A stretch of 64,000 nt of DNA from Pseudomonadota bacterium (GTDB taxonomy: Bacteria > Myxococcota_A > UBA796 > GCA-2862545): the NCBI GenBank assembly GCA_947505245.1, contig CANNIZ010000015.1:1-64000 (forward strand), given 5' to 3'. Positions 17,724 to 26,124 of this stretch are shown piece after piece (the first letter of the stretch is position 1; each line of letters begins with the position of its first letter). The translations under genes were made by a program, and so were the position numbers. The notes beneath the pieces were generated by a model. The model was not told the origin of the DNA, ran no database searches, and saw nothing but the letters and a program-made list of their open reading frames with translations.

Positions 17724-17869
17724 AAGGCCCTGACTGCTTCATCGCGAGAAGACTCCGCCCGGTCGCATTTCGAACGGTGCCGCGAGTTCGCTGAAGGTGG
17801 CGGGTTTGACAGGCATCCGTCGCCGAGGGCGCGCCGGCCAGCTACGTTGGACGCGTACGGACGGAGCAA

Positions 17870-19192
17870 ATGATGGTTCTCGCGCTTTCGCTGCTGGCCT
17901 GCGGCCCGCAGCAGGTCACCTACATCAACAACACCTACGTCCTCGGTGAAGACGGCGGCTCGGACGCCTACGACGAGACGACCGGCGCCCCCGATGAGAC
18001 CGTCGACGCCGAGGTCCTCGCGCTCGACGCCTGGGACGACGGCAACCTGTTCTGGTTCGGCGTCACGCCCGAACAGGTCGCGCAGATGAACGAAGACTGG
18101 TCCAAAGGCGGCGGCGCCTTCCTGTACGAGATCGGCGGCGCGGAAACCACCTACGCCGACCCGCTCCTGGTTGGTGCTGGCGCCGACGTCGCGAGCTTCG
18201 GAAAGGTCGAGGTGCGGCTGCTCGGGCAGAGCACCGGCACGACCTGGGAGCCCGCCTCGCTCCCCAACTTGCGCATCGACGCCGATGAATTCCAGGACGG
18301 CCTGCAGATCGGCGGGCAGGAGCACCTGCGGTTCAACAACGGCCAGGTCGGCGGCATCCTGCGCGAGTCGATTGCGATCGACGTGTTCCGCGCCGTCGGC
18401 GTGCCCGTCCCCAAGGCCTCTTTCGCGTGGGTAGGCGCGTCGATCTGGGGCGAGGACGTGCGCGTACCATACACGATGACCGAGGTCTACAAGCAGCCCT
18501 TCTGCGAGGAGAACGCGGCCCTCCTCGGCGGCGGGTGCACGAACCTGTGGGAGACGACGGGCGATCTCACCGGCGACAACATCAACGGCGTCTCCCAGGG
18601 CTGCCAGCTCGAGACCTGCGACGACACGCGTCTGCGCGAACTCTCCGCGATCCTCGACGTCACCCCGCCCGGCCCGGGCTTCGAGGCTGCCACCGCGCCG
18701 TACGTCGACTGGCACGCGTTTCAGCGCCTGCAGTGCATGTCCTGGGTGCTATGGACCGGCGACGACTACCTCCACAACTACAACAACCTCGTCGTCGTCG
18801 AGCGCCCCGACGGCATGTTCCAGCTGCTGCCGTACTCGATCGACATCTCCGCCGGGCAGGCGTGGTACGTGAATACCCCGCTGCGCGGCAACTCCTCGCT
18901 GCCGGCCGGCTGCCAGGCCGATCCCGACTGCTGGGCCGAGCTGCTCGACACCTGCGACAGCGTGATCACGGACTTCACCGCGACCGACCCCGTCGGCATG
19001 GTGGACGCGACCTACGCGCGCCTGCAGGCGAGCGGGATGGAGCGCGAGCCCGACGCGGCCATGTACACGGAGGTGCGTGACTGGTACACGCAGCGCCTGC
19101 TCGATCTGCCGGGGGAGCTGCAGAAGTACCGCGACGGCGGCTTCGACACGGGCGGCGACACCGGCATCATCGACACGGCATTCCCCCTGTGA
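17870..19192 (+). CDS. CotH-like secreted lipoprotein
   Basis: 440 aa. The N-terminus is a very short lipoprotein signal with lipobox SLLAC (Cys11) and an acidic linker. The body matches the CotH fold seen in spore-coat and bacterial/fungal secreted kinases: strand-helix EHLRFNNGQ followed by ILRESIAIDVFRAVGVPVP, then the helical region MSWVLWTGDDYLHNYNN and PYSIDISAG, which corresponds to the catalytic/metal 'DxD' part of CotH kinases. The tail FDTGGDTG is typical of myxobacterial surface proteins. ATG at 17870 or 17873 follows GGAG. Family assignment is by motif reading; kinase activity is only an inference. Confidence 0.78.
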   Translation: MMVLALSLLACGPQQVTYINNTYVLGEDGGSDAYDETTGAPDETVDAEVLALDAWDDGNLFWFGVTPEQVAQMNEDWSKGGGAFLYEIGGAETTYADPLLVGAGADVASFGKVEVRLLGQSTGTTWEPASLPNLRIDADEFQDGLQIGGQEHLRFNNGQVGGILRESIAIDVFRAVGVPVPKASFAWVGASIWGEDVRVPYTMTEVYKQPFCEENAALLGGGCTNLWETTGDLTGDNINGVSQGCQLETCDDTRLRELSAILDVTPPGPGFEAATAPYVDWHAFQRLQCMSWVLWTGDDYLHNYNNLVVVERPDGMFQLLPYSIDISAGQAWYVNTPLRGNSSLPAGCQADPDCWAELLDTCDSVITDFTATDPVGMVDATYARLQASGMEREPDAAMYTEVRDWYTQRLLDLPGELQKYRDGGFDTGGDTGIIDTAFPL

Positions 19193-19217
19193 CGGGACCG
19201 GTCAGAACCCGGGGCGC

Positions 19218-19652
19218 TCAGCCCAGGACGACCCACAGCCAGAACGCCACGAACGCCGCGGAGGACGGCACCGCCAACGCCAACGCCTGCATCGCCGCGC
19301 GGGGGCGCGCTCGCCACCACCACACCGCGACCAACCACGCCGGCAGCGGCGTCACGAGCAACGACAACACGAGTAGACCCACGCGCTGGGCCGTTGAGAG
19401 GCCCTGGTCCGTCGACAGGTCCTCGCCAAGCGCCTTGCGCGCGCGATCGAACATCGCGTCCGTCGGTCGCAGGGGCTCGCCCTTCTTGATCCGCTCGGCC
19501 GCCGCGTCCAGCTGCTTTTCGTCGAAGTGCGCCGACGACAGCAGCCACGCGACGAGCACGCCCTCGCCCTCGGCGCGGTAGCCGCACGCCGAGCAGACCT
19601 CGCGGAACTCCGCGCGCGAGGCCCCGCAGCGCGCGCACACGGCACGGTTCAC
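19218..19652 (-). CDS. Zinc-ribbon membrane protein
   Basis: 144 aa. The N-terminus has a four-cysteine zinc ribbon (CARCG and CSACG, 12 residues apart), a charged helical middle (FDEKQLDAAAERIKKGEPL), and two C-terminal membrane segments (VGLLVLSLLVTPLPAWLVAVWW and ALALAVPSSAAFVAFWLWVV). The GTG at 19652 overlaps the stop of the upstream gene (GTGA). The predicted topology puts the ribbon in the cytoplasm. Function unknown; likely partner of the SMC-like protein translated just before it. Confidence 0.78.
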   Translation of the reverse strand: MNRAVCARCGASRAEFREVCSACGYRAEGEGVLVAWLLSSAHFDEKQLDAAAERIKKGEPLRPTDAMFDRARKALGEDLSTDQGLSTAQRVGLLVLSLLVTPLPAWLVAVWWWRARPRAAMQALALAVPSSAAFVAFWLWVVLG

Positions 19653-20632
19653 GCGGCCGGATCCGCGTCGACGGGTCCACAGGGCACGAGCACGACCTGC
19701 TCGACCGTGGCGCGCTCGCTGGAAGCGAACGCCTCGAGCCAGCCGCGCACCTGGGCCGGCTCGCGCTGGGCGTGACCCGGAGCGTCCACGATCAACACGT
19801 CAGGCGCGTCCACGACGACGGCCTCGATCAGGCGCAGCGCCTCGGCCGCCGCGGGACCGAACTGCCGGGGCCGCAACAGCGAGGGTCCGAAGCATGGATC
19901 CACGCGATCGCCCTCCTGGACGAGCTCGAGCTTGCCGAGCGAGAATGGCGGCTTCTCGCACACCTCCGCGGCCGAAACGTACCGGCGGCGGCGCTCCGAA
20001 TCCGGCGACAACATCGCGCCGAGCAGCCTCTTTGCTGTGCGCTCGGGGGAGTCCGTGCCGACGCGGCGAAACCGCGTGCCGATGTCCACCAGCAGCTCGG
20101 ACAGCCACGCGGGCCGTTCGGAGCCGATGATCGGGAACGCCGTGTCGCCGACGGCGATGCCGAGCACGGACGCGCTCGCGACGAGCAGGTCGTTCGTGAA
20201 CAGCCAGCCGACCTTGACCGTCAGGCGCGCGCCGGCGCCGAGCGCCGTTACGAGGCGGGGATCGCGCACCGCGAGCCCGCGCAGCCGTCCGAACAGCGGT
20301 GGATCGAGCTCCACCTCGACGCTGATCCGCATGCTGCGGCTGCCATCACCAGGGAGCAGGGCGCGCACACCGGCCGCCGAAGGCAGCGTGATCTGCGTGG
20401 GAAAGCCGTCCTCCACGAGCACGGTGACGGACGCCTCGTTGTCGGCGAGCCCCAGGTCCACCATCGCGCCGGCCGTGCGCGCCTTGTCGAGCGCTGCGTA
20501 GAACAGCACCAATGCGTCGGCCACCGCGACCCCCGGCGGGCCCCCTGGAAGATCGACCACCCGCGCGAGCGACCGCGCCTCGAATTCTTCGGCGCCGCGC
20601 AGACCCGTGACATGAAGACCGGTGATGAACAT
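19649..20632 (-). CDS. SMC/RecF-like protein lacking a Walker A lysine
   Basis: About 327 aa from the ATG at 20632 (a GTG lies 15 bp upstream). The start ITGLHVTGLRGAEEFEAR has the shape of a RecF/AAA_23 N-terminus, and VVVDAPDVLIVDAPG near the C-terminus looks like a Walker B. Where the P-loop GxNGxGKS is expected there is LPGGPPGVAVADALVLFYAA, with no Lys-Ser/Thr, so ATP hydrolysis is unlikely. The middle is beta-rich with no coiled coil, shorter than a real SMC. It is translationally coupled to the zinc-ribbon membrane protein. Could be a pseudo-ATPase acting as a regulator; the assignment is tentative. Confidence 0.62.
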   Translation of the reverse strand: MFITGLHVTGLRGAEEFEARSLARVVDLPGGPPGVAVADALVLFYAALDKARTAGAMVDLGLADNEASVTVLVEDGFPTQITLPSAAGVRALLPGDGSRSMRISVEVELDPPLFGRLRGLAVRDPRLVTALGAGARLTVKVGWLFTNDLLVASASVLGIAVGDTAFPIIGSERPAWLSELLVDIGTRFRRVGTDSPERTAKRLLGAMLSPDSERRRRYVSAAEVCEKPPFSLGKLELVQEGDRVDPCFGPSLLRPRQFGPAAAEALRLIEAVVVDAPDVLIVDAPGHAQREPAQVRGWLEAFASSERATVEQVVLVPCGPVDADPAA

Positions 20633-20687
20633 GCCCGTGTCTACCACATCGGGCAGCGGTTACGCCCCACGGTCACTCGGAGTCGAC

Positions 20688-21455
20688 TTGAAACGCTACC
20701 TCCCTGCCGTCGCCGCGATCGTGGTCCTGGCCCTCGCCCTCGTCGCGGTGCCGATCGGACTCGTCGCATCGGCGTTCATCGGAAACCTGCCTATCCCTGA
20801 CCAGGACGAGCGCGACGGGGTGACACTGGTGAAGGACGACTACGTCACCATGTACGTGTTGGACGCTGGCCCCGGCCAGGTCGCCCTCATCGACTGCGGG
20901 CAGGGTCCTGACGCCGTCAATGCCGCACTGAAGCGCCGCGGACTCACCAACGACGCCGTCGTCGCCGCGTTCCTCACCCACGCCCACGGGGACCACGCCG
21001 GCGGCTGCAAGGCGTTCCCGAAAGCGACGATCTACGCGATGGCGGCTGAACTTCCGCTCCTGAACGGCGAGGTCGCCCCCAAGGGGCCGGTACCGTCGAT
21101 GATGGGCGCAGCCGACCAGGGCGTACGGGCCACCGCCCTCGTCGACGGGCAACCCGTCACGATCGGCACGCTCACCGTGACGCCGTACGCGATGGCCGGG
21201 CACACGGCGGGCTCCGCGGTGTTCCTCGCCGATGACGCCCTGTTCTTCGGCGACAGCGCGGGCGCGGACTCGGACGGCGCGATCAAGCCGGCGCCGTGGG
21301 TGTTCTCCGACGACACCGCGCAGAACCGCGCGGCACTCGTGGCCCTGTCGGCGCGGCTCGACCAGGCCGGCACCAAGGTCCGGCGCATGTACTTCGGCCA
21401 CACCGGGCCCCTCGAAGGCTCCGACGCGCTGCACACGTTCGCGGCCGCGAAATAG
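20688..21455 (+). CDS. Membrane-anchored MBL-fold hydrolase
   Basis: 255 aa. A single N-terminal membrane segment (AAIVVLALALVAVPIGLVA) is followed by a metallo-beta-lactamase fold with THAHGDHAGG, AGHTAGSA and FFGDSAG, then FGHTGP, covering the four metal-ligand motifs. This suggests a periplasm-facing hydrolase; the substrate cannot be told. The TTG at 20688 is preferred because GGAG stands 5 nt upstream; an in-frame ATG at 20622 would overlap the divergent gene. It is divergent from the SMC-like gene with a gap of 55 bp. Confidence 0.85.
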   Translation: MKRYLPAVAAIVVLALALVAVPIGLVASAFIGNLPIPDQDERDGVTLVKDDYVTMYVLDAGPGQVALIDCGQGPDAVNAALKRRGLTNDAVVAAFLTHAHGDHAGGCKAFPKATIYAMAAELPLLNGEVAPKGPVPSMMGAADQGVRATALVDGQPVTIGTLTVTPYAMAGHTAGSAVFLADDALFFGDSAGADSDGAIKPAPWVFSDDTAQNRAALVALSARLDQAGTKVRRMYFGHTGPLEGSDALHTFAAAK

Positions 21456-21463
21456 CAGGGGAT

Positions 21464-21696
21464 TTACGCCTCGTCGGACTCCAGCGCTTCCACATCCGCG
21501 AGATCTTTGATGCGACCAGAAGCCTTCTTGTTGCGGAGCAACTCGGCACGACCAAGGTACGGCACCGAGAGCCCGCCGAGGGCTCCACGCTCGCGCGACT
21601 TCCACGCTTCGTCGAACGTGACGCCGTCGATGCCGGTGATCAGGTCGATCCGCACCGGACGAGCATGTCCATGAAGTCGGCGTGCAGCGGCTTCAT
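21464..21696 (-). pseudogene. Internally deleted nucleotidyltransferase (AbiEii/DUF6036-like)
   Basis: The first 13 codons (MKPLHADFMDMLV) look like the start of small MNT-type nucleotidyltransferases, and after CTCGTCCG the frame shifts to VRIDLITGIDGVTFDEAW...ELLRNKKASGRIKDLADVEAL, the typical C-terminal half. About 80-90 residues carrying the GS-x10-DxD catalytic site are missing, judged from the usual family layout, and the frame is broken at the junction. The remaining protein could not be active. It overlaps the small upstream gene by 4 bp (ATGA), as expected for a two-gene unit. Confidence 0.72.
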
Positions 21697-21923
21697 GTCG
21701 GGTCGTGCAGGCGCCGAACACGGATGGGTGCAGAAGACCGCGTGTAGTCAGGAAGCTCAAGACCTGCGATGTCCCAGGCCTGAAGCGTGAGGTCCACCAC
21801 CATGTTCCACCGCTCGGCGTCGGTCGTATACGCCCGGAGATTGTCCGGAGGCGCTTCCCGGAGCGGGTGGATTCGAATTGGCAGGCCCGCACGGGCCCGC
21901 CGGCGATCGTCACGCTCATCCAT
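21693..21923 (-). CDS. Small partner of the deleted nucleotidyltransferase
   Basis: 76 aa. RAGLPIRIHPLREAPPDNL then ERWNMVVDLTLQAWDIAG and LPDYTRSSAPIRVRRL; this resembles, from memory, small proteins encoded just before DUF6036-type nucleotidyltransferases in many genomes. GAGGA lies 5 nt before the ATG at 21923. It overlaps the broken nucleotidyltransferase by 4 bp. The pair looks like a toxin-antitoxin-like or guard module in which only this member is intact. Whether it is still functional without its partner is unknown. Confidence 0.65.
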   Translation of the reverse strand: MDERDDRRRARAGLPIRIHPLREAPPDNLRAYTTDAERWNMVVDLTLQAWDIAGLELPDYTRSSAPIRVRRLHDPT

Positions 21924-21974
21924 TCCTCATCCTAACACTCACAAGCCAGGACCCTGAGCGCGAAATAGCCTCTG

Positions 21975-22637
21975 ATGATGCTCGCCCTGTTCGTCGCCAC
22001 CGCGCTCGCCACCCCCGTGTTCGGCGTCCGCTACGCCCCCCTCGGGCGCGGCGATCTGACGTGGGTGGCGGACGAGCGCACCACCGGACGCGCGGTCGGT
22101 GAGTTCGACGGCTTCGTGAACCCGCCGCTCACCGCGTACGCCGGCGCGTGGACGAAGGGCCACGTCGGTGTGTTCGGCTCGCTCGGCGTCGCGCGGCTCA
22201 CCACGTCGCAGTGGACGGGCTCGACGTGGCGGCAGCGCCACTGGGGCGTGTTGCGGCCCGAGGTCGACCTTCGCTGGTCGTTCGGACCGCGCGCGGAGCA
22301 CGTCCCCACCGCGTGGCTCGCGCTGCGCGGTCACGGCGACGTTCCGAGCGCGCGCGACACGAGCAACGCGTACGACGCCGATGAACAGGCCGCGGCCGAC
22401 GACGCCGCCCGGGTCGACCGGCTGCACCTCGGCGGGTTCGGTGGGGGCGCCGTGTTCGGCGTCGACTGGCGGGCCGGGCACGGCGTCGCGATCGGCGCGA
22501 GCTACGCGCTCGGCGTCCACGCGGGGATCCTGCGCACCTCCGAGTCGAACACGACCTCGACGTGGGTGGTCTCGGAGGCCTCGGTCCACGTGCAGTTCGA
22601 GCTTCCCGGAAAGGCCGACGCGCCTCAGGCGCCGTAG
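21975..22637 (+). CDS. Probable outer-membrane beta-barrel protein
   Basis: 220 aa. A signal peptide (MMLALFVATALATPVFG) is followed by alternating amphipathic strands with aromatic girdle residues (AYAGAWTKGHVGVFGSLGV, WGVLRPEVDLRWSFG, GVAIGASYALGVHAG, and the final VHVQFELP), the pattern of a small outer-membrane barrel. No family was recognised. The 3' end overlaps the convergent cyclase gene by 13 bp. It lies 50 bp from the divergent small gene at 21923. Confidence 0.72.
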   Translation: MMLALFVATALATPVFGVRYAPLGRGDLTWVADERTTGRAVGEFDGFVNPPLTAYAGAWTKGHVGVFGSLGVARLTTSQWTGSTWRQRHWGVLRPEVDLRWSFGPRAEHVPTAWLALRGHGDVPSARDTSNAYDADEQAAADDAARVDRLHLGGFGGGAVFGVDWRAGHGVAIGASYALGVHAGILRTSESNTTSTWVVSEASVHVQFELPGKADAPQAP

Positions 22638-23734
22638 ACGCGCTGGGGTTCGGCGACCCCCTTCACCTCGTAGCGTCCGAGGTCTTCGAACGACCGCCCG
22701 CTCGCCTGCGCGAACGCCTCGCTCACGACGAACGTGCGCCCGAGCTTGCCCGCGACGCCCTCGAGGCGCGACGCGAGGTTCACGGCCGGCCCGATGCACG
22801 TGAAGTCCAGACGACCGGCCCCGCCGATGTTGCCGTACGCGACGTCGCCGACGTGCAGCGCGAGCCCGATCCGCATCGGAGCTTCCCCGCGCGCAGCCCG
22901 CCGCTCGTTCAGCGCGCCGAGGTCCGCGATCGCCTCGTTCGCAGCCGTCAGCGCCGCGCTGCACAGCTCGGGCACGGGCCGCCCACCCTCCACGATCGGG
23001 AAGATCGCGAGCAGGCCGTCCCCCATGAACTTCAGGACCTCGCCGCCGTGCCGCTGAATCGCAGGCACCTGGCACTCGAACAGGTCGTTCAAGGCGCCGA
23101 TCAGCACGTTTGGTGGCACTTCACCGGCGAGCGTGGTGAAGCCGCGAAGATCGGAGAACCACAACACGGCGTGAATCGGCTCCACGTCGCCGCGCTGGAT
23201 CCGGCCCGCCATGATCCGCGCGCCAGCGTTGCGACCGACGTAGGTGTCGAGCAGGTTCGTGGCCGTGCGCGCGAGCGCGAGGATCTCCGCGACGCGCGCC
23301 AGCGGCGGCCCGACCCGGCGGAACGCGGCGATGTGCGAATCATCGAAGCCGCCGGGGCGCCTCGTCTCGATCGACACCGCGTGGTGCTGCCCCGTCAGGA
23401 ACGTGAGCGGCGCGACGACGAGGTCGCGCTCCGGGGTGGTGACGCGCTGCCACTCCCCGGTGCGGAACACGGCCCCGATCGAACCAGCGACGAATTCCTG
23501 GGACGCAAGGTACGCGAACGTCTGCTCCCGCACCTCGACCGGCTTCCCGGGCTGCCACACAAAGCTGCGTCCGACGATGTGCGGATGCAGCGTGCGCACA
23601 AATGCCTCGCCCCGATCGATGGGAACACCGACGGCGACGAGGTCCTCGCACATCTTTTGGAATACGTCAGGCGCCCGAGGCGGGACCCCCGGCGCACCGT
23701 TCACAAGCCAATCCACGATTCGTTCGACCGTCAT
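22625..23734 (-). CDS. Class III adenylate/guanylate cyclase
   Basis: 369 aa, soluble. The N-terminal 160 residues hold a sensor-like domain with AFVRTLHPHIVGRSFVW, common in stand-alone proteobacterial cyclases. The catalytic domain starts near residue 185 with WFSDLRGFT (first metal Asp), has EVLKFMGDGLLAIFP (second metal Asp) and GPAVNLASRLEG (transition-state Asn and Arg), so it is likely active and makes cAMP or cGMP. The ATG at 23734 gives the typical start MTVERIVDWL. It is divergent from the acyltransferase-like gene with only 21 bp between the start codons. Confidence 0.9.
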   Translation of the reverse strand: MTVERIVDWLVNGAPGVPPRAPDVFQKMCEDLVAVGVPIDRGEAFVRTLHPHIVGRSFVWQPGKPVEVREQTFAYLASQEFVAGSIGAVFRTGEWQRVTTPERDLVVAPLTFLTGQHHAVSIETRRPGGFDDSHIAAFRRVGPPLARVAEILALARTATNLLDTYVGRNAGARIMAGRIQRGDVEPIHAVLWFSDLRGFTTLAGEVPPNVLIGALNDLFECQVPAIQRHGGEVLKFMGDGLLAIFPIVEGGRPVPELCSAALTAANEAIADLGALNERRAARGEAPMRIGLALHVGDVAYGNIGGAGRLDFTCIGPAVNLASRLEGVAGKLGRTFVVSEAFAQASGRSFEDLGRYEVKGVAEPQRVYGA

Positions 23735-23755
23735 GGGTTGATGGTACCATCGCGC

Positions 23756-24679
23756 ATGATCTGGTTTGCCCTCGTCGTCGTCCTTCTGGTCGCTATTTGG
23801 AGCCTCCTTCACTTCAAGACGAGCCGCCCCGACGGGCGTCTGCTCCCGGTGCAGCCGTACCGGCAGCTGATGTTCCAGATCATGCCGACCCGGACTGAGT
23901 CCGTCGTCTACTTCGACGTCTTCGTGCGCGCGGAGAAGCTCGAGCGTTACCTCGAACAGGCAGGGACAAAGTTCGGCGCGACCATGACCCACGCGACGCT
24001 CGCGGCCTCCAACCTCTGCCTTTGCGCCGCGCCGCGCATGAACCGGTTCGTGCTCGGACGTCGGCTGTACGAGCGCGACGGCCGCTGGCTCACGTTCACG
24101 ATGAAGCGCACCAAGCTCGACCGCGAGGCCAAGCTCAGCACCGTAAAGATGCAGATGCACGACGGCGAGACGTTTCCCGCGTTGTGCGCCCGCATCAACG
24201 AGCACATCGGCGTCGAGCGCTCGGGAAAACGCACCCACGCCGACAAGGAATTCGATCTGTTCAACCTCCTGCCCCGCCCCGCCCTGCGCGGCGGCGTCGG
24301 GGCGTTGATGGTGCTCGACTACTTCAACCTGCTCCCGGGCTGGTACATCAAGGACGACCCGCTGTACACGAGCATCTTCGTCGCGAACCTCGGCAGCCTC
24401 GGCATGCGGGCCGGGTTTCACCACCTGTTCGAGTACGGCAACTGCCCCGGCTTCGTGATGGTCGGCAAGGTCGAAGACGTCGCGTGCGTCGAAGACGGGA
24501 AGGTCGTGCCCGGCCGGCAGCTGCACATGCGCGTGACGTACGACGAGCGCATCGACGACGGGCTGAACGCGCGCCTCGGCATGGACGCGATGGTGCGCGT
24601 GTTGTCCGACCCCGAGCGCTGGCTCGGCGGAGTCGATACCGAAGCCAAAGCGATGTGGCCCCGATCCGACTGGGAGTGA
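23756..24679 (+). CDS. 2-oxoacid dehydrogenase acyltransferase-like protein, membrane-anchored
   Basis: 307 aa. A single N-terminal membrane segment (IWFALVVVLLVAIWSLLHF) precedes a domain with the CAT/E2 fold: THATLAASNLCLCAAPRMNRF, then GVGALMVLDYFNL and IFVANLGSLGM, ending VTYDERIDDGLNAR. In active E2 enzymes this last motif is DHRVVDG; here the catalytic His is Glu, so the usual acyl-transfer chemistry is improbable. There is no lipoyl or subunit-binding domain. It is followed after 20 bp by the amidohydrolase gene, likely in one operon. Confidence 0.75.
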   Translation: MIWFALVVVLLVAIWSLLHFKTSRPDGRLLPVQPYRQLMFQIMPTRTESVVYFDVFVRAEKLERYLEQAGTKFGATMTHATLAASNLCLCAAPRMNRFVLGRRLYERDGRWLTFTMKRTKLDREAKLSTVKMQMHDGETFPALCARINEHIGVERSGKRTHADKEFDLFNLLPRPALRGGVGALMVLDYFNLLPGWYIKDDPLYTSIFVANLGSLGMRAGFHHLFEYGNCPGFVMVGKVEDVACVEDGKVVPGRQLHMRVTYDERIDDGLNARLGMDAMVRVLSDPERWLGGVDTEAKAMWPRSDWE

Positions 24680-24699
24680 CCCCACGCGTAGGAGACTCC

Positions 24700-25512
24700 G
24701 TGTCCGAGCCCGTGATCGACGCCTGGATCCAGCACCCCACGCCCTCGTTCGCAGCGAACCCGATGTTCGAATCCCTTCGCCGCTGGACCGGCGGGCAGGC
24801 GCCGCCCGAGATCCCGTTCGAGTTCACGCTCGCGGCCCTCGACGCCGGCAACGTGCAGAAGGCCATCCTCTCCGCGTGGTGGGGCCCGGAAGGCGCGATC
24901 CTTTCGAACGACGACGTCGCCGCCGCTCTCGCCGCGCACCCCGACCGGTTCGCCGGCCTGTGCTCCGTGGACCTGCTGCGCCCCATGAACGCCGTACGCG
25001 AGCTTCGCAAGCGCGTCCGCGCGGGCTTCAAGGGCGTCCGCATGTTGCCGTGGCTGTGGCGCCTGCCGCCCAACGATCGGCACTACTACCCGATCTACGC
25101 GGAGTGCATCGAGCTCGGCGTGCCGTTCTGCCTGCAGGTCGGCCACACCGGCCCGCTCATGCCGTCCGAACCGGGCCGCCCCATCCCGTACCTCGACGAG
25201 GTCGCGCTCGACTTCCCCGAGCTCGTCATCGTCGCCGGGCACATCGGCTACCCCTGGACGACCGAGATGATCGCCCTCGCGCGCAAGTACCCGAACGTGT
25301 ACATCGACACGTCCGCGTACAAGCCGTCGCGCTACCCCGCCGAGCTCGTCGACTACCTGCGCGGCGGCGGGCGGAAGAAGGTGCTGTTCGGGTCGAACTT
25401 CCCGATGTTGTTCCCCGCGCAGTGCCTCGCGGAGGTCGACGCGCTCGGCCTCGACGCCGAAGCCCGTCGCCTGTTCCTGCACGACAACGCCGCAAAGGTG
25501 TTCGGGCTTTGA
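24700..25512 (+). CDS. Amidohydrolase 2 family protein
   Basis: 270 aa TIM-barrel amidohydrolase (Amidohydro_2). It carries VIDAWIQHPTP at the N-terminus in place of the usual DxHxH, then GFKGVRMLPW, QVGHTGPLMPS (His ligand), IVAGHIGYPW (His ligand) and VLFGSNFPM (where the active-site Asp of many relatives is Asn). With two ligands altered, the metal site may differ from classical decarboxylase/hydrolase members. The GTG has AGGAG 5 nt upstream. Substrate unknown; it follows the acyltransferase-like gene in what looks like an operon and is followed by a hairpin. Confidence 0.82.
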   Translation: MSEPVIDAWIQHPTPSFAANPMFESLRRWTGGQAPPEIPFEFTLAALDAGNVQKAILSAWWGPEGAILSNDDVAAALAAHPDRFAGLCSVDLLRPMNAVRELRKRVRAGFKGVRMLPWLWRLPPNDRHYYPIYAECIELGVPFCLQVGHTGPLMPSEPGRPIPYLDEVALDFPELVIVAGHIGYPWTTEMIALARKYPNVYIDTSAYKPSRYPAELVDYLRGGGRKKVLFGSNFPMLFPAQCLAEVDALGLDAEARRLFLHDNAAKVFGL

Positions 25513-25560
25513 TTCCCGCCCGGCTCGGCGCCGGGCTCCCCACCCACCCCCGCTTCGCGC

Positions 25561-25581
25561 GCCCCTCCCGAGTGGAGGGGC
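25561..25581 (+). terminator. GC-rich hairpin after the amidohydrolase gene
   Basis: GCCCCTCC and GGAGGGGC form an 8-bp perfect stem with a 5-base loop (CGAGT), 48 bp after the amidohydrolase stop. There is no T-run, so termination would be weak or factor-assisted, or the hairpin may act as an mRNA end stabiliser. Confidence 0.45.
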
Positions 25582-25635
25582 TTCATGGCTCCCGGGAAGT
25601 GCTCTCCGTCGGCGTTTCTCGTGGTACCCTGAGGC

Positions 25636-26124
25636 GTGGCTGGACCCGACACTCGCGCGTGGACCCCGCTCCACGTCGCCATCGAAGCGATCGACGACGG
25701 CGGGGACCCGGCGCTCCTCGCGAGCGCGCTGGACGCCGGGGCGGACCCCAACGCCTGGGACGCGCACCGCACGAGCACGCCCCTCCTGATGGCCGTGTTC
25801 CGCGGATTGCACGATTGCGTGAGGCTGCTGCTCCGTCATGGGGCGAACCCGGACGTGCGAGGAGACGAAGGCGACACGCCCCTGTCGTGGGCCGTGGAGA
25901 CCCGCGATCGCGCGATGCTCCAGCTCGTGCTGAGCGCGGGGTGCAAAGCGACGCTCGACGCCCCGGCGGGCGCCAGCGGGCTTACGCCGCTCGGCGCCGC
26001 GGTCCGAGCTTCCTGGGAGGAAGGCGTCGTCGACCTGCTCGCGGCAGGCGCGTCGCCGGATGCGCTCGACCTGGACGGTCGAACGGCTCGACACTGGGCC
26101 GACCCTCACGTCCCCGAGAACTGA
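25636..26124 (+). CDS. Ankyrin-repeat protein
   Basis: 162 aa made almost wholly of four to five ankyrin repeats, each with the 'TPLxxA' helix turn: WTPLHVAIEA, STPLLMAVFRG, DTPLSWAVET, LTPLGAAVRA, with the between-repeat loops ending in LLLxxGAxPD. It has no signal peptide, so it probably binds a protein in the cytoplasm. The GTG start has a GAGG upstream. Its 3' end overlaps the convergent PmbA-like gene by 19 bp. No partner can be inferred from context. Confidence 0.82.
   Translation: MAGPDTRAWTPLHVAIEAIDDGGDPALLASALDAGADPNAWDAHRTSTPLLMAVFRGLHDCVRLLLRHGANPDVRGDEGDTPLSWAVETRDRAMLQLVLSAGCKATLDAPAGASGLTPLGAAVRASWEEGVVDLLAAGASPDALDLDGRTARHWADPHVPEN

Noticed and set aside
17806-17870. TTGACA upstream of the CotH-like gene as a -35 box
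   Set aside because: No -10 hexamer lies at 16-18 bp, so I do not call a promoter.
22562-23755. Long plus-strand extension in front of the acyltransferase-like gene
   Set aside because: It runs antisense to the cyclase; the real start is the ATG at 23756 that begins the membrane segment.
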